NCBI GenBank assembly: GCA_025349905.2
Contig: MU624570.1
Coordinates: 1-50,900 of the forward strand
Reading direction: 5' to 3'
DNA: 50,900 nucleotides
Origin: Blastocladiella britannica
Lineage: Eukaryota; Blastocladiomycota; Blastocladiomycetes; Blastocladiales; Blastocladiaceae
Under the pieces are notes generated by a model that had not been told where the DNA came from, ran no database searches, and saw nothing but the letters and a program-made list of their open reading frames with translations. Each line of letters begins with the position of its first letter. Position 1 is the first letter of the stretch. Shown piece after piece: positions 29,325 through 39,905 of the stretch. Both the position numbers and the translations under genes were made by a program.

Positions 29325-32300
29325 ATGAATGGTAACAATAATCCGCTCGCGCTCCCGTTCTTGACCGGCGGCGCTGCAGGGGCACCTCCTCCCCCACCCT
29401 CGGGTCAATTTACGTTCCAGGGCCCCGGTCTCTCGGCTGGTTTCGGACTTTTGCCCCCACAGCCCTCGCGCAACGGCCCTTCTAACACTGGCCCTGGTTC
29501 TGGTCAATTTTCATTCAACCCACCGCCAGCGACCACCTCAGCGCCGGCGGGGGCCCCCCGCATCTCCTCCTTTGGTTCTGGTACCGGCGGTGGAGGTGCC
29601 CGCCGATCGACAACGGCGGCCCCACCACCGGCCCGTCGCAGCCGCATCAGCACCATGGACGAGGACTACGATGATGACGACGACAACAACGAGAACGGTG
29701 GTGGCCGTGGAGGTGGTGGGGGTGGCGAGAGCGACTTGCTGGACGATACGGGCATGACCGACGACGACGGGGGCGACGACGACGAGGACCTCGAGAGCGC
29801 ACTGAGCAGCATTATTCACGGCGCCAAGAAACCCACAGGAGGCAAGGGCAAGTCCCCGGGCACGACCATGCCACCGCCCTCGACTGCAGGAGCAGCAGCA
29901 ACCACGACAACGGCTCCGTCCACGGCCTCGTCGTCGCCGTTCATGCGCACGCCAATCCCGTACGTGCCGCTGAAAAACACCAAGAAGCGGCCCAACAAGG
30001 GCATTGGATCGGGCCGGTCCAAGAAAAAGATCGCCAACCGCAATGCGCCCGTGGCCGCGCCCGAGGGAGCGGCCGCGTACGACTATGGCGCGGGCGGTGC
30101 GGGAGGCGTGGGTGGAGGCAAAGACCACGAGGACTCGGACGACGAGGACGCACCGGTCGAGGAGCACGTGGTGCTGCGGTTCCCGACCACCGTCGACCGC
30201 GAGCCGTGGTTTGCCGAGCTGCGAGGTAAAGTGGATCGGCGCGAGGAGATTGACGAGCTCAAGATTGACTTTACTGGTACTACTTGTACCCTTTTTATTG
30301 ACTGGTACTGGCATTGACAAAATGAATGATTAGACGACCGCAACGGCGCCTTAACCTACAAGTCCACCAACTTGCGCGTGCGCCTGGTCGATCTGCCCAC
30401 GGTGCTGGAAACCTACAAGACGTTTGACGACAAGCAGTTTTACAAGACGGGCACGCTCTCGCAAATGATGCTGGTCGATGCGTTTCCACCGCGTCCACCG
30501 GTCCCACCGCCAGAACAAGGCGGATCTGCAGCTGCAGCTGCCGCCGCCGCGTCGGCCGCTGCGTCCTCTGCCTCAGGTGGAGCGTCGTTGTCCTCGACGG
30601 CTGGCGACCCGTTCTTCCCGCCCGAAATGTACACCAAGTGGCCCGACGGTGTCTCGGCCCCGCTGCGTCGCGCGCGCAAGTTACGGTTCCGGCACCGCCG
30701 CACCAACCCTGACGCGCAGCGTTGCGACGACATTGTTGAGCGCCTGTTATTTGCCGATCTCAACAGCGAAGAGTCGTTGGCCGAGATATGCGATGTGCGG
30801 GTCGGCCACAACACGGTGATCCCGAAATGGACGGGCACGCAAGGGTCGGTGGAGATGGCCATGGTGGCGATTCACATGGACCCGGCGGTGGAAAAGGGGG
30901 CCGGTAAACCCGGTCAGACGACGATCGTGCCCGTCAACACGCGGCCGCGGTTTCCGACGGTGCCGATGGTCGAGGCCGAGGTGGAAATGATTGGAATCGA
31001 CGGCGTGCGCATGTCGATGGAGCAGCGCGCGAATTACCGCCGCAATAAGGCCAAGGCGCTCGGGTTGGCGCTTCCGGACGACCATCTTGCCGGAGGCGGT
31101 GCGTCGTCGTCGTCGCCGGCGGTGGCGGCTGCCAATGCGTCGACCACGGCGTCGTCCACGGGCGGATCTGCCATTCCAGGCAGGGATACGCATGGAATCG
31201 CGGCGGCGTCGGCGTCGGCGCTGTTGATGCCGCACTTGGCCGGACCGACCCGTCTGGGCCCGTCGCCGGCGGGCATGGGATCCACGGGCTCGTTGGCGTC
31301 GTCTGCTTCCGCTCCGAACCCGTTTGGATCGGCTGGCGTGGGTCCCATGGGCGTGCCGCTCCCATTTGCGCCGCCGCCGCCACCACAACTCCAGATGTTT
31401 GCGGCACCCGCTCCCACATCGTCGTCACCATCTTTGGGAGCACCAGCACCGCCGGCGCTGACCAGCACTCCCACCGATCCGAACGCGTTGGCGATGCTGC
31501 AGGTGGACGTGGAGGACCACGAAGGCGGTGGCGACGATGCCATGCTCATTGACGATGACGAGGACGACGATAACGACTCGCGCAGTACCGCCACCACGCC
31601 CATCGTCAGTGGCGCACCGTCGTCAACGTTGGTTAGCGGATCCACCGCGGCCGCCGGCGTGTCCACGCCCGGTGGTGTAGGAAACGCGTACGGGTCGGTG
31701 GCGTCGTCGCGGCCGCCGTCGGTGGTCATGGAGGACAGCGACGACGACGATAATATCTCGCAGCGGCCGGGGTCGGCGGCTTCGGTGCACCGGGCGACGG
31801 CAGCGGCGGCCGCAGCGGCCGCCAACTCCGCACTGTCGCTGCTGGACGACGACGATGCCAGCGAACTTGCGTCGGCCGCCGGCGCGGCTGTATCAAGTCG
31901 CGGTGGCCGCAGCCGTAATGGCGCGCACTCGGACACGTCCGGGTCATCCTCTTCGTCGTCGGGCTCGTCGTCTTCAGGCGAGGATGATGAAGAAGAGGAT
32001 GATGAAGATGACGACGGCGAGCAGGCCAGCGAGACAGGTACGGCCGCCGGTACCACGACAGCCGGCCCCGATGCGACTGCCGCAGCCGAGAGCCGGTCGC
32101 AGGCCGCGTTTGCGTTACGTGACGCAATCGCCGATCTCAGCGCCAAGCTAGTCGCAGCCGAGACCCGCGCGGCCCAGGCGGCCATGAATGCGGTGCTGCA
32201 TGCGCGGTTCATGGCCCAGGTGGACGAGCTGCGGTCCACCGTGCAGGCTAAAGAGGCCGAGCTAGCGGCGTTGATGGCGGAGGGTCGGATGGGCAGCGAC

Positions 32301-32570
32301 GATGATGAGGAGGATGATGACGACGATGACGATGACGAGGAGGTGGACGATACCGCAACGATGATGACTGACGCCGGGACCGATTACGGCGACGCTAGCA
32401 GCATGGGCGGCGTTACGGGTACGGCTCTTGGTGACAATGAAGAGGAGGAGGAGGAAGAAGAGGAGGAAGAAGAGGAGGACGATACTGCGACCATGATGAC
32501 GGACGGCGGGACCGAATCCATGATGGGGGACACGGCCAGCATGTTTACCGACACCTTCTCGCAGTACTGA
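29325..32570 (+). CDS. TAF7: TFIID subunit TAF7 (TAFII55), 1062 aa
   Basis: Exon 1 is 29325-30276 and exon 2 is 30334-32570 (1063 codons). The 57-nt intron falls inside the conserved domain and splicing restores KIDFTDDRNGALTYKSTNLR. TAF7 is a TFIID subunit that binds TAF1 and restrains its activity during pre-initiation complex assembly. The TAFII55 N-terminal domain covers about residues 278-375: VVLRFPTTVDREPWFAELR, DDRNGALTYK, VRLVDLPTVLETYKTFDDKQ, FYKTGTLSQMMLV. A downstream block (YTKWPDGVSAPLRRARKLRF) matches the second conserved TAF7 motif. The protein is about two to three times the length of animal TAF7, through a 275-aa Gly/Pro/acidic N-terminus and a long Ser/Ala/Asp C-terminus with a predicted coiled coil (AAETRAAQAAMNAVL) and acidic runs near the end. 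Confidence 0.92.
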
Positions 32571-32620
32571 CGGACGGAAAAAATATATTTATTGTGTGTG
32601 CTTGTGCATGCGTGAGATGA

Positions 32621-34583
32621 TCAGACCGCAGCGACTTGGGATGTGCCTCCATTGATCGACGGCCCTGTCGTCGGCGGCGGCGGTGACCGCGACGATGAAG
32701 CTACAGCCTTGGCCCGCCGTAGAAGCCGCTTGGGATCGAACGTGCCGTCGTCCTCGCGCGACCCGAGCTCGTCCCCATCGCTAGTACTGGCTGCATCGGT
32801 GCGATCACGAGCCGAATCCACTTTCCGCAGTCCCCAGCGGCTCGCGGGTGTCAGTGCTGCCGGATTGTCCTGTGCTTTGGTGGATGGTGCCTTAGCACCA
32901 TTCGTTGCAGCTGCAGCGCGTAGCCCTCGCCGAGCCGAGTCGAGCATGGCCCGCTCGCGCTCGAGATCTGCCGCGTCGCTATCGCTGCTACTACAGCTAT
33001 TGCTGCTTTCGGCAGTCCCATTTCGGGACCGATCAGCGGCATTGGACGATGCTCCAGGGGTCTTGGGCGTGTGCATGGCCGCAAACCGCGCGGCCATGGC
33101 CTGTCGCAACGCCTCGGCCGGGCTCAGACTGGCAGCTGGCGCCGCAGGCTTTTCGGGCCGCGATCCCGCTCCCACGCGCCGCAGCCGCACGCTCTTCATT
33201 TCGGCCATCATGCCGCCCATATCGATTCCTCCTCCAGTACTGCCAGACGCGGAACCGGTGTCGGTGGCGGCAGATGAGCGAAGCTTGACTGACTTCATTT
33301 CCGCTAACAAGTTGCCCATGTTCATGGGCGCTGCTGCATCGCCGTCGTTCGGAGAAGCAGGCGACTTGCGCGAAATCACCAGCGGCGCGGCGCCCATTTG
33401 CATCATGGGCGGCGGAGGCGGGGGCGGTGGGGGTGGGGGGCCGCCCACGCCTTTGCGCATGATGGTCGGAGGCGGCGGGGGTGGAGGCGGCGGTGGAGGA
33501 GGACCACCACGGGCAACAGGAGGCGGTGGAGATGCAGCAGCACGCGTGAGTACCGCCTGGTACTCGAGCCGGAGGGCCTCAAACTCGCGCTGCAGCTGCT
33601 CGAGCGCTTGCTTGGTGCGCGCGTGCTCCTCTTCGCTCTTGCTATCGTCCTTGGCGTCAACATCAGTGACGTTGGCATCACCGTCACCGGACGCCATTTT
33701 GATGTCGCCGTCCGTGACGAAATCCAAAGGAGCGTCCATGGCCGGCGACACGGACCGTGACGCAAACCGCGACGGCGGCAAAGCCGGCAAGCTCCATAAA
33801 TCCACGTCCCAGTGGTCCCGGACCCTTGGTGCATGTGGCGGCGGCGGCGGCGACGACCGTGATGGCGACGGGTCCCGCGGCCGCATGTGCCGCCTTCCCC
33901 TGCTGCGTCCGCGGCGTTCCCACACTGGATCATCATCGTCGTCGTCGTCCATGGTTCTTGACCGGCCGCGATTCTCTTCGGTGCCGTGCTGCGGTTCAGC
34001 GGCCACCGCTACCCCCCGCCCGATCCGACCGGCGCCGGCCCGGATCACCACCCCCCAGTCAGCGTCGCCCACGATCCACGGCGCCGCCGCCAGTCCGACC
34101 GCAGATGTCGCTCCATAGGATCCCGGACCAGTCCACGGTCCGGTTGCTGCTGCTGCTGCTGCTGCGGCCATGGGCGATGCGACCAGGGTCAGTTCCGGTG
34201 CTGCGCTAGTGTTGGTCACCGGATCCGTCATCGAAAGTGCCGCGGCGGCCTGGGCAGCGAGTCGGTCGGCAAACAACGAGTCGTTGCGTGCGATCACCGC
34301 GCGCTTGCGAGCTCGGCGCGGGTTGGCGGTCGTCGTTCGGTTCTTTTTATCGACATTCTCAGTGTGGTCCAGGCAAATGTGGAATATACGCGAAAGTTAG
34401 TACCGTAACCACGGGTGGGGTCACCGCTGCTGACCCAGGGGGTTCTTGTGGGATCAGGGCAGCCCAGAGCGCTGCGAGTGGGGCCAGGAGCGTAGTCAAT
34501 AGCGACGGACGGGGTCGTTGGTGCTTGAGCGGATCGGTTGAAGATGGCGCAGTCGCGGCCGCTAGAGAGCGAGTGCGAGGCAT
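32621..34583 (-). CDS. Proline-rich protein with two WH2-like motifs, 638 aa
   Basis: Proposed exons on the minus strand are 34583-34404 and 34357-32621 (639 codons), with a 46-nt intron starting GTACTAAC. The first exon and this intron are less certain than the main frame. Exon 1 has a hydrophobic stretch (LLTTLLAPLAALWAALI); exon 2 starts with a basic segment (ANPRRARKRAVIARN). Then come a Ser/Arg/Pro region, a coiled coil (TKQALEQLQREFEALRLEY), two polyproline runs (about 33540-33400), and two near-identical motifs, GNLLAEMKSVKLRSS and GGMMAEMKSVRLRRVG. Polyproline followed by LLxxIxxxxLR motifs is the layout of WASP/WIP-type actin regulators, so profilin and actin binding is a reasonable hypothesis, but the motifs lack a clear WH2 LKKT/LRKV ending. 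I do not recognise a named orthologue. Confidence 0.55.
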
Positions 34584-34723
34584 GCTTTTCGTTTCCAATT
34601 CTTGTCGGAAACGGTCGAGGCCGAGGAGGGTGGATTGATCGATCGATTTGAGAGTATTATGGTTGGCCGAAATGGGAAATCAAGAGACAATATCCATATT
34701 TCATTCACATCAAAAAGCATCAT

Positions 34724-35712
34724 TCACACAGTCGCTCCCGTCGACACCGCCGCTGCCACCGCTCTCGTTTCGGTGGCCGACGGTTTCTTGATCTTGGCCG
34801 TGAGCTCAAGGTGTTCGATTGCCAACTTGTCAACGAGCACCAAGTTGATCGCCACCGCGAACTGGTCGAGCTCCAGCATGCGCGCCAGCTGGTAGACGGC
34901 CTGCCAGCTCAGAAAATCGAAATCCGACAGAACACAGCGGTGCTTGGCGAGAAATGCGTTGGTTTGCGCGGGAAGCGGGTTCCCCGGCAGCCACCCGCAG
35001 TATATATGCACGAGCGCAAGTAAAAACGCCGGCAGGCTCCAGTCGGCGAACCTGATCGGCTCGTTGGCCTGCAGTGCCGTCGTCTCAATAAATACCGAGT
35101 GGGTCTTGGTGAGCAAAGTGTAAAAAAACGGCGACGCGCGCACGAGAAGCATCTTGGACGCGCAAATCGGTGCTGTTGAGTTCCCAATGAGGAACGAGCA
35201 GTCTCCGAGCTCTGGATCGTCGAGAAAGTCGAGAAACCCGAGCGCGCTCGTCATGAGTCGTTCGGGCGCTTCAGCAACAACTTCGATGCCAGTTCCATCG
35301 AAAACTCGACCTTCATTTTGAGTTGGTGTTGAAACCAGGTGAGGCCAAGTGGGGCCTTGATGGAGGCACCCAATACACCGTGACGAAGAGACCTCAAGTC
35401 GATGGTATGCTTGCTGATCGCGCTCGTATGGCTTGAGGTGATAGTAACATGGCACCGTCGAGGGCAGTTGTCCAGCGTGGTGCCCAAGAGGATTCCAATT
35501 TGCGTTTCATTCGGAGCCCACGTCCGGTCCGGGCATAAAATCGCGTCGAAATGAATCGAATAATACGGGCGCTTCGCCGAGGTATCAGACGTAAATAACG
35601 GGATCGGCGCGGACGGTGTGTGCCACGATATCGCATCGACTTGCGCGACGTCGTTGTAAAACGTGTGCCCGTTCGCCTCAGTTTTCCAAATGCTGAGCCG
35701 GCCGACACTCAT
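34724..35712 (-). pseudogene. BTB-domain protein copy 1, frameshifted between N-domain and BTB
   Basis: Two reading frames form one gene. The first (ATG at 35712 down to about 35250) encodes a beta-rich domain that could be MATH-like (YYSIHFDAILCPDRTW, CHVTITSSHTSAISKH, SLRHGVLGASIK, LKMKVEFSMEL). The second (about 35250-34724) encodes a BTB/POZ domain (LGDCSFLIGN, ASKMLLVRASPFFYTLL, FLLALVHIYCGWLPG) and a C-terminal helix (LARMLELDQFAVAINLVLV). The paralogue at 35983-36884 has both domains in the same order and reads through this junction, so a 1-nt loss (or equivalent) near 35235-35290 has broken this copy. BTB proteins commonly act as dimers and Cul3 adaptors. It may be a pseudogene or a base-calling error; no plausible intron at the junction fixes it. 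Confidence 0.65.
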
Positions 35713-35982
35713 ATTAAACTGTTCGTGCAATGTGAGCGACCGAGTACTGGCGTCGTGAGCTTGTGCGAGGTATGCCTTGCTTATCAGAAGTTCGTCATAT
35801 CTTCAAGAGAGAAAAACCTAGAGGGAATGGGCCAATGTGCACACTCGACGAGCGCTTGCCGAGGACAGAATTTCGACACCTCCCATTTTTTTTTTTGCAC
35901 ACCATCGAGATGATATCTTAAAGGCCCACGCCGCAGGTATGAGATGTATGTAAAAGATGTGCAGAAATGCATTGACTCAAAC

Positions 35983-36884
35983 TCATACTTCCTCCGCTGC
36001 CGCAGCCACTGTCTCGGCCGCCGCCGGGCTCTTGATCTTGGCCATGAGTTCGTGGTGCTCGTTTGCCAGCTTTTTGGCCAGCACCAGGTTGATCGCCACC
36101 GCAAACTGGTCTAACTCCAACATGCGCCCCAGCTGGTACACGGGTTGCCAGCGCACAAAATCGAATTCCAAGGGATCGCAACAGTGCTTGTTGAGGTATG
36201 CTTCCGCCCGAGCAGGCAGGTTGGAGCCGGGTAACCAGCCGGAATAAATGTGTACCAATACAAGTAAAAACGCCGACAACGCCCAGTCGGGGAACTTGAT
36301 GGGTTCGTTGGCGTGTAGTGCGCTGGTTTCGACAAAGCCCGTGTTGGATTTGGAGAGGAGAGCGAAAAAGAACGGAGATGCGCGTGCCAGCAGCAATTTC
36401 GACGCGTAAATGGGGTCGGTCGCATCGCAAATGAGGAAGGCGCAATCTCCCAGCGCTTGGATGTCGAGATAATCGAGAAACCCAGGCGCGTTAGGAGCGA
36501 CGACTCGTGACCGTGGTACAGCGACGGCATTTGGTGCCAGCAGGTCCGTGGAAAACTCGACCTTCAGCTGCAAGTTGTGCTGCAGCCAGGCGCTACCAAG
36601 AACCAGCTTCACAGACGCGCCCAACACGTCGCCACGGAGAGAAGAGAGGTCGATCGAGTGTTTGCTCGTGGTGGTTGTATGGGTCGAGGTGAGGGTAATA
36701 CCACACCGCTGAGGGGACTCGGCTGAATAGAGGACATGGGAATTCCCTGATCGTATTGGCCGTTCGCCCATGCGCCGCCCGAGCCCAAGATAGACCCAAA
36801 TCGAATGGAATAGTTTGGGCCATGCGCCCAGAAACCGTCTCCAAGTCCCGATCCGCCATACACACAGATTAATTGCAATTGCAT
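35983..36884 (-). pseudogene. BTB-domain protein copy 2, truncated and frameshifted N-domain
   Basis: Tandem paralogue of the preceding gene. The BTB part and C-terminal helix are intact (LGDCAFLICD, ASKLLLARASPFFFALL, FLLVLVHIYSGWLPG, LGRMLELDQFAVAINLVLA). The N-domain starts in another frame from an ATG at 36884 (YSIRFGSILGSGGAW aligns with YSIHFDAILCPDRTW of copy 1) and shifts near 36740-36760 into the frame of CGITLTSTHTTTTSKH. It also lacks about 45 N-terminal residues found in copy 1. If the downstream ATG at 36888 in the BTB frame is used, a shorter protein with an unrelated N-terminus could still be made, so the BTB part may remain functional. Confidence 0.6.
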
Positions 36885-38099
36885 TCATTTCATGTGTCGA
36901 GCTCTCCACCTGATCAACGTATCAAACGACAGCTCCGTCGCCACCATCACGTTGAGCAAGAAATTGAGCCACACCCCCTGCACCACGGGCAACTGCGCCT
37001 CCACCGTCAAGGTGACAATGAGATTGAGCACATAGCAAAACACCAGGAATGTCGACAGCACCGCAAACGAAAAGCTCACTTGCCTTTCCAGCGAGTGGAG
37101 GTCAGGATCCAAGTTCAACGAGGCGCGCCGGCTGGCGGCTGCCGCTGCGGGCGACGTAGAAGGTGATTTGGGAATACTCGTGGCTCGCGACATGGAGGAT
37201 CCTTTGGCCAGCAATGGCCACGTCGACAGTTTCGGCGATGTTGCCAGCGGCGAGTCGGGCATACCGCCAGTCTGTGGCGAACGTGGCGACTGCTGTGGGT
37301 CAGTGCCGCCGCCAACCGACCGTTCGAGCGAGTAGCTGGTGGACAGTGCAGACGAGTGCTTGGAAGACCCCTGTAGCTGCGACGGTTCGCGGAACGCAAC
37401 GTACACGCTCCACGTCGAGACGCCAGCGATGGCCAGGATCACCACCGCAAACTGGAACGAGATCCACAGCGGCGTGATTCGTCTATTTCCCAATACATGA
37501 GTATTTAACGTGCGGCAATATCCTGGATATAGAATAGCATACAGCTGGATCCAGTCGGTAACGGACGCGTTGCGTTGGATCATTTCGACCACTCCCAGCA
37601 AGTACACGATCTTGTGCTCCACCAGCAGCACTGCCAATGGAACGCACATTCCCACCATCATTTTCCTTCGCAGCAATGGCGCCATGGCCAGCACAATGAT
37701 CAAGCATCGGAGAAAGATGGCCAGCATGATGAGAAACGTGACAGTGTGGAGCACCATGATCTCCATGACGCGGTACACGATAAAGTTGGCGGTTCCACTT
37801 GCTCGGTAATGAACGAGCATTGCCAATTTGTTGGCACCATCGACCAGCAGCAGGATCGTGGACAGGATCAAGGACCAGTCGCGCGGATTGGCTCGGCGGG
37901 CTCGTTTGGGTGGTTCGGCTGACTCCCTCCTTCGTTTCCAGGTGGACACCTGGATGAGCTTGGATCGCAGATTTGGGTTGGCGTTGAAGATCCCACGGCA
38001 CAGCGATATGAGCGAAAAGGCAGCCAAGATTCCCGTGGCAGTCATGGAATTGGTGACCAAGGTTTCGCTGATGGCGGTATCAGGGTCGTTGGTTGCCAT
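36885..38099 (-). CDS. Seven-TM membrane protein, paralogue of the 22.8-24.1 kb gene, about 384 aa
   Basis: The frame is open throughout, but a 60-nt segment (37542-37483, GTATGC...AAATAG) has the form of an in-frame intron; splicing joins DWIQL to RITPLWISFQF and gives 384 aa. Without splicing it is 404 aa. TM helices: MTATGILAAFSLISLC, LILSTILLLVDGANKLAML, VLHTVTFLIMLAIFLRCLII, MCVPLAVLLVEHKIVYLLG, ISFQFAVVILAIAGVSTWSV, FAVLSTFLVFCYVLNLIVTL and WLNFLLNVMVATELSFDTLI. A Ser-rich loop of about 90 aa precedes TM6, as in the paralogue. Shared blocks with 22784-24082 are LLLxDxxN, a YRx segment followed by RCxIIV, and the last helix ending SFxxLxR. Likely a signalling or transport membrane protein of an unnamed family. 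Confidence 0.65.
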   Translation of the reverse strand: MATNDPDTAISETLVTNSMTATGILAAFSLISLCRGIFNANPNLRSKLIQVSTWKRRRESAEPPKRARRANPRDWSLILSTILLLVDGANKLAMLVHYRASGTANFIVYRVMEIMVLHTVTFLIMLAIFLRCLIIVLAMAPLLRRKMMVGMCVPLAVLLVEHKIVYLLGVVEMIQRNASVTDWIQLYAILYPGYCRTLNTHVLGNRRITPLWISFQFAVVILAIAGVSTWSVYVAFREPSQLQGSSKHSSALSTSYSLERSVGGGTDPQQSPRSPQTGGMPDSPLATSPKLSTWPLLAKGSSMSRATSIPKSPSTSPAAAAASRRASLNLDPDLHSLERQVSFSFAVLSTFLVFCYVLNLIVTLTVEAQLPVVQGVWLNFLLNVMVATELSFDTLIRWRARHMK

Positions 38100-38174
38100 G
38101 ATTTATTATTTTACAAAATTATATCGTTCCCAAAACTGGGAATATCATCACGATCCAACCAAATATAAGTGAAT

Positions 38175-39713
38175 TTATTGACACCACACCTTGACGGTCC
38201 GATCCTTACTCGCGCTGGCCGCCTTTTGGCCGTGCGGCGCCCAGTCCACCGCATACACCTCGTCGGCGTGTCCGGGCAACTCGGCCTTCATCTTGCGCGA
38301 CCGCATGTCCCAAACCTTACACGTCGAGTCCTTGGAGCAGCTCAGCACCAGCCGCTCGTCGGCCGAAAACACCACCCCATAGACGGCGCTGACGTGCCCA
38401 CGCAGCGAAAACAAGAACGTGCCCGTGATCCCGTCCCAGACTTTGACCGACTTGTCAAACGACGCCGATGCGATACGCGCGCCCGAGGCCGAAAAGCACA
38501 CGGCATTGACGAGCGCCTGGTGGCCGGTCATGCGCGCCACGGGCTGCTTGGCCGACGCGGGCGTCCACAGGTACATGGTAAAGTCGTCGGAACCCGAGAC
38601 CAGCCGCTCGGCGCCATGGTGGGTAGCCGTCAAGCGGGCCTTGGCCGCCAAGTGGATCGCACGGGCCACTGCAGTACTACCAGCAGCTGCATCACCAGAA
38701 GCTGATGCCGATGATCGGGCCGCCACCACCGACTCGGGATCGGTGCCCGTGTGGTCCCAGATGCCCGTACGCAGCACCGCCTCGGTCGAGAGCGCCATGG
38801 TATTGACCCAGTGTCCGTGGCCCGCCAACGATCGCACCAGTTTCCCGTCGGCGGCGTCCCACACTTTAATGGTGCAGTCGCGCGACGCCGTGTACAGCAA
38901 GTTCTCGGCGCCCCACTTGACCGCCGTCACGGATTTCGTGTGCTGGGTGACCGCAAACTCGAGCCGCTTGGTGGGCACGTGCCACACACGGACCGTAGTG
39001 TCGCGCGACCCGGACGCCAGACGCACGCACCCGGCCGCCGCCGACCGGTCCGCCGAAAGAGGTTCCCATGCGAGGGCCGTGACGGCATCGCGGTGGCCCT
39101 TGAGCGTCGCCACGGGCGCAATGGTGCCGCCGTTCCGGGATCCGGGGGCGTTCGCGGCCCACACGCACACCAGTCCGTCCATCCCACCGGACGCGACCCA
39201 TTTCCCGTCGGGCGACCACGCGACCGCCAGCACCCACCCCGTGTGTGCCTTCCACGTCGCCTTGGGCGTGCCCGTAGCCAAGTCCCACAGCCGCACCGTA
39301 TGGTCGCCCGACCCCGTGGCGAGCGAGTCTCCGCGCGGGCCGAAATGCGCCGACAGAACCGCGTCCGTGTGCCCCGCCATGGTAGCGCCACAACGAGTGA
39401 GTGCGCGCACGCGGAAGAGCGCCTGCGGGGTGTAAGTGATGGTGAGCTGCGATTCGGCGGACAGGTTGGCAATGTCGGCGGCGATCGACGACACGATTTC
39501 CACGGGGCCAACAAAGAACGAGTACGGTAACGGCTCATCCTCGGGCTGCGACAGTAGCGTGTTGAGCAGCAGCGTCAGGTCGGCGGCGGTGGTGGCAGAC
39601 GACAGCGACAGAGGGGGGCCCGTGGGCGTGTCGCTGTCGGTGGGCTTGAGCAGGACCACAATCTGCGACGGCGGGGCCGGGGGAGCGGGCTTGTTGGATC
39701 TTCTGGGTGGCAT
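38175..39713 (-). CDS. RSA4: Notchless/RSA4 WD40 ribosome assembly factor, 512 aa
   Basis: Single exon. NLE1/Rsa4 binds the pre-60S particle through its N-terminal MIDO/NLE domain, which the AAA+ ATPase Midasin (Rea1/Mdn1) engages to remodel the particle. Residues 17-105 form the NLE domain (QIVVLLKPTDSDTPTGPPL, LPYSFFVGPVEI, LTITYTPQALFRVRALTRC). The WD40 propeller follows with clear GH...WD repeats: MAGHTDAVLSAHF...VRLWDLATG, KAHTGWVLAVAWSPDGKW, LKGHRDAVTALAWEP, TQHTKSVTAVKWG...IKVWDAADG, LAGHGHWVNTMALS, MTGHQALVNAVCFS...VKVWDGITG, LRGHVSAVYGVVFS...CKVWDMRSR, LPGHADEVYAVDWAPHG...VKVW. Length equals the family norm of about 490-515 aa. The GHGHWVNTMALSTEAVLRTG block is typical of the orthologue. 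Confidence 0.95.
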   Translation of the reverse strand: MPPRRSNKPAPPAPPSQIVVLLKPTDSDTPTGPPLSLSSATTAADLTLLLNTLLSQPEDEPLPYSFFVGPVEIVSSIAADIANLSAESQLTITYTPQALFRVRALTRCGATMAGHTDAVLSAHFGPRGDSLATGSGDHTVRLWDLATGTPKATWKAHTGWVLAVAWSPDGKWVASGGMDGLVCVWAANAPGSRNGGTIAPVATLKGHRDAVTALAWEPLSADRSAAAGCVRLASGSRDTTVRVWHVPTKRLEFAVTQHTKSVTAVKWGAENLLYTASRDCTIKVWDAADGKLVRSLAGHGHWVNTMALSTEAVLRTGIWDHTGTDPESVVAARSSASASGDAAAGSTAVARAIHLAAKARLTATHHGAERLVSGSDDFTMYLWTPASAKQPVARMTGHQALVNAVCFSASGARIASASFDKSVKVWDGITGTFLFSLRGHVSAVYGVVFSADERLVLSCSKDSTCKVWDMRSRKMKAELPGHADEVYAVDWAPHGQKAASASKDRTVKVWCQ

Positions 39714-39905
39714 TTTTTAATATGGTTTCTCGGTATTGGTGGTAAGGTATGCGAGTTGAGTTAATTTTCTGAAGAAAAAAAAAAATTTCCGCGTCGCAGC
39801 CCTTTGATCACCCCACCCGTTGCCACTGTCAAATGTCAAAATCAATTTTTCCCAATGACCCGAACAAAGCCAAGTCTCCTCAACAAAAACCAAAAGAAAA
39901 TACAA

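Noticed and set aside
31034..32239. 401-codon minus-strand frame opposite TAF7
   Set aside because: Mirror of the acidic Ser-rich TAF7 tail; no independent features.
32643..34118. 491-codon plus-strand frame overlapping the proline-rich gene
   Set aside because: The minus frame has poly-Pro runs, twin motifs and a coiled coil; the plus frame is only Gly-rich and Ser-rich complement of these.
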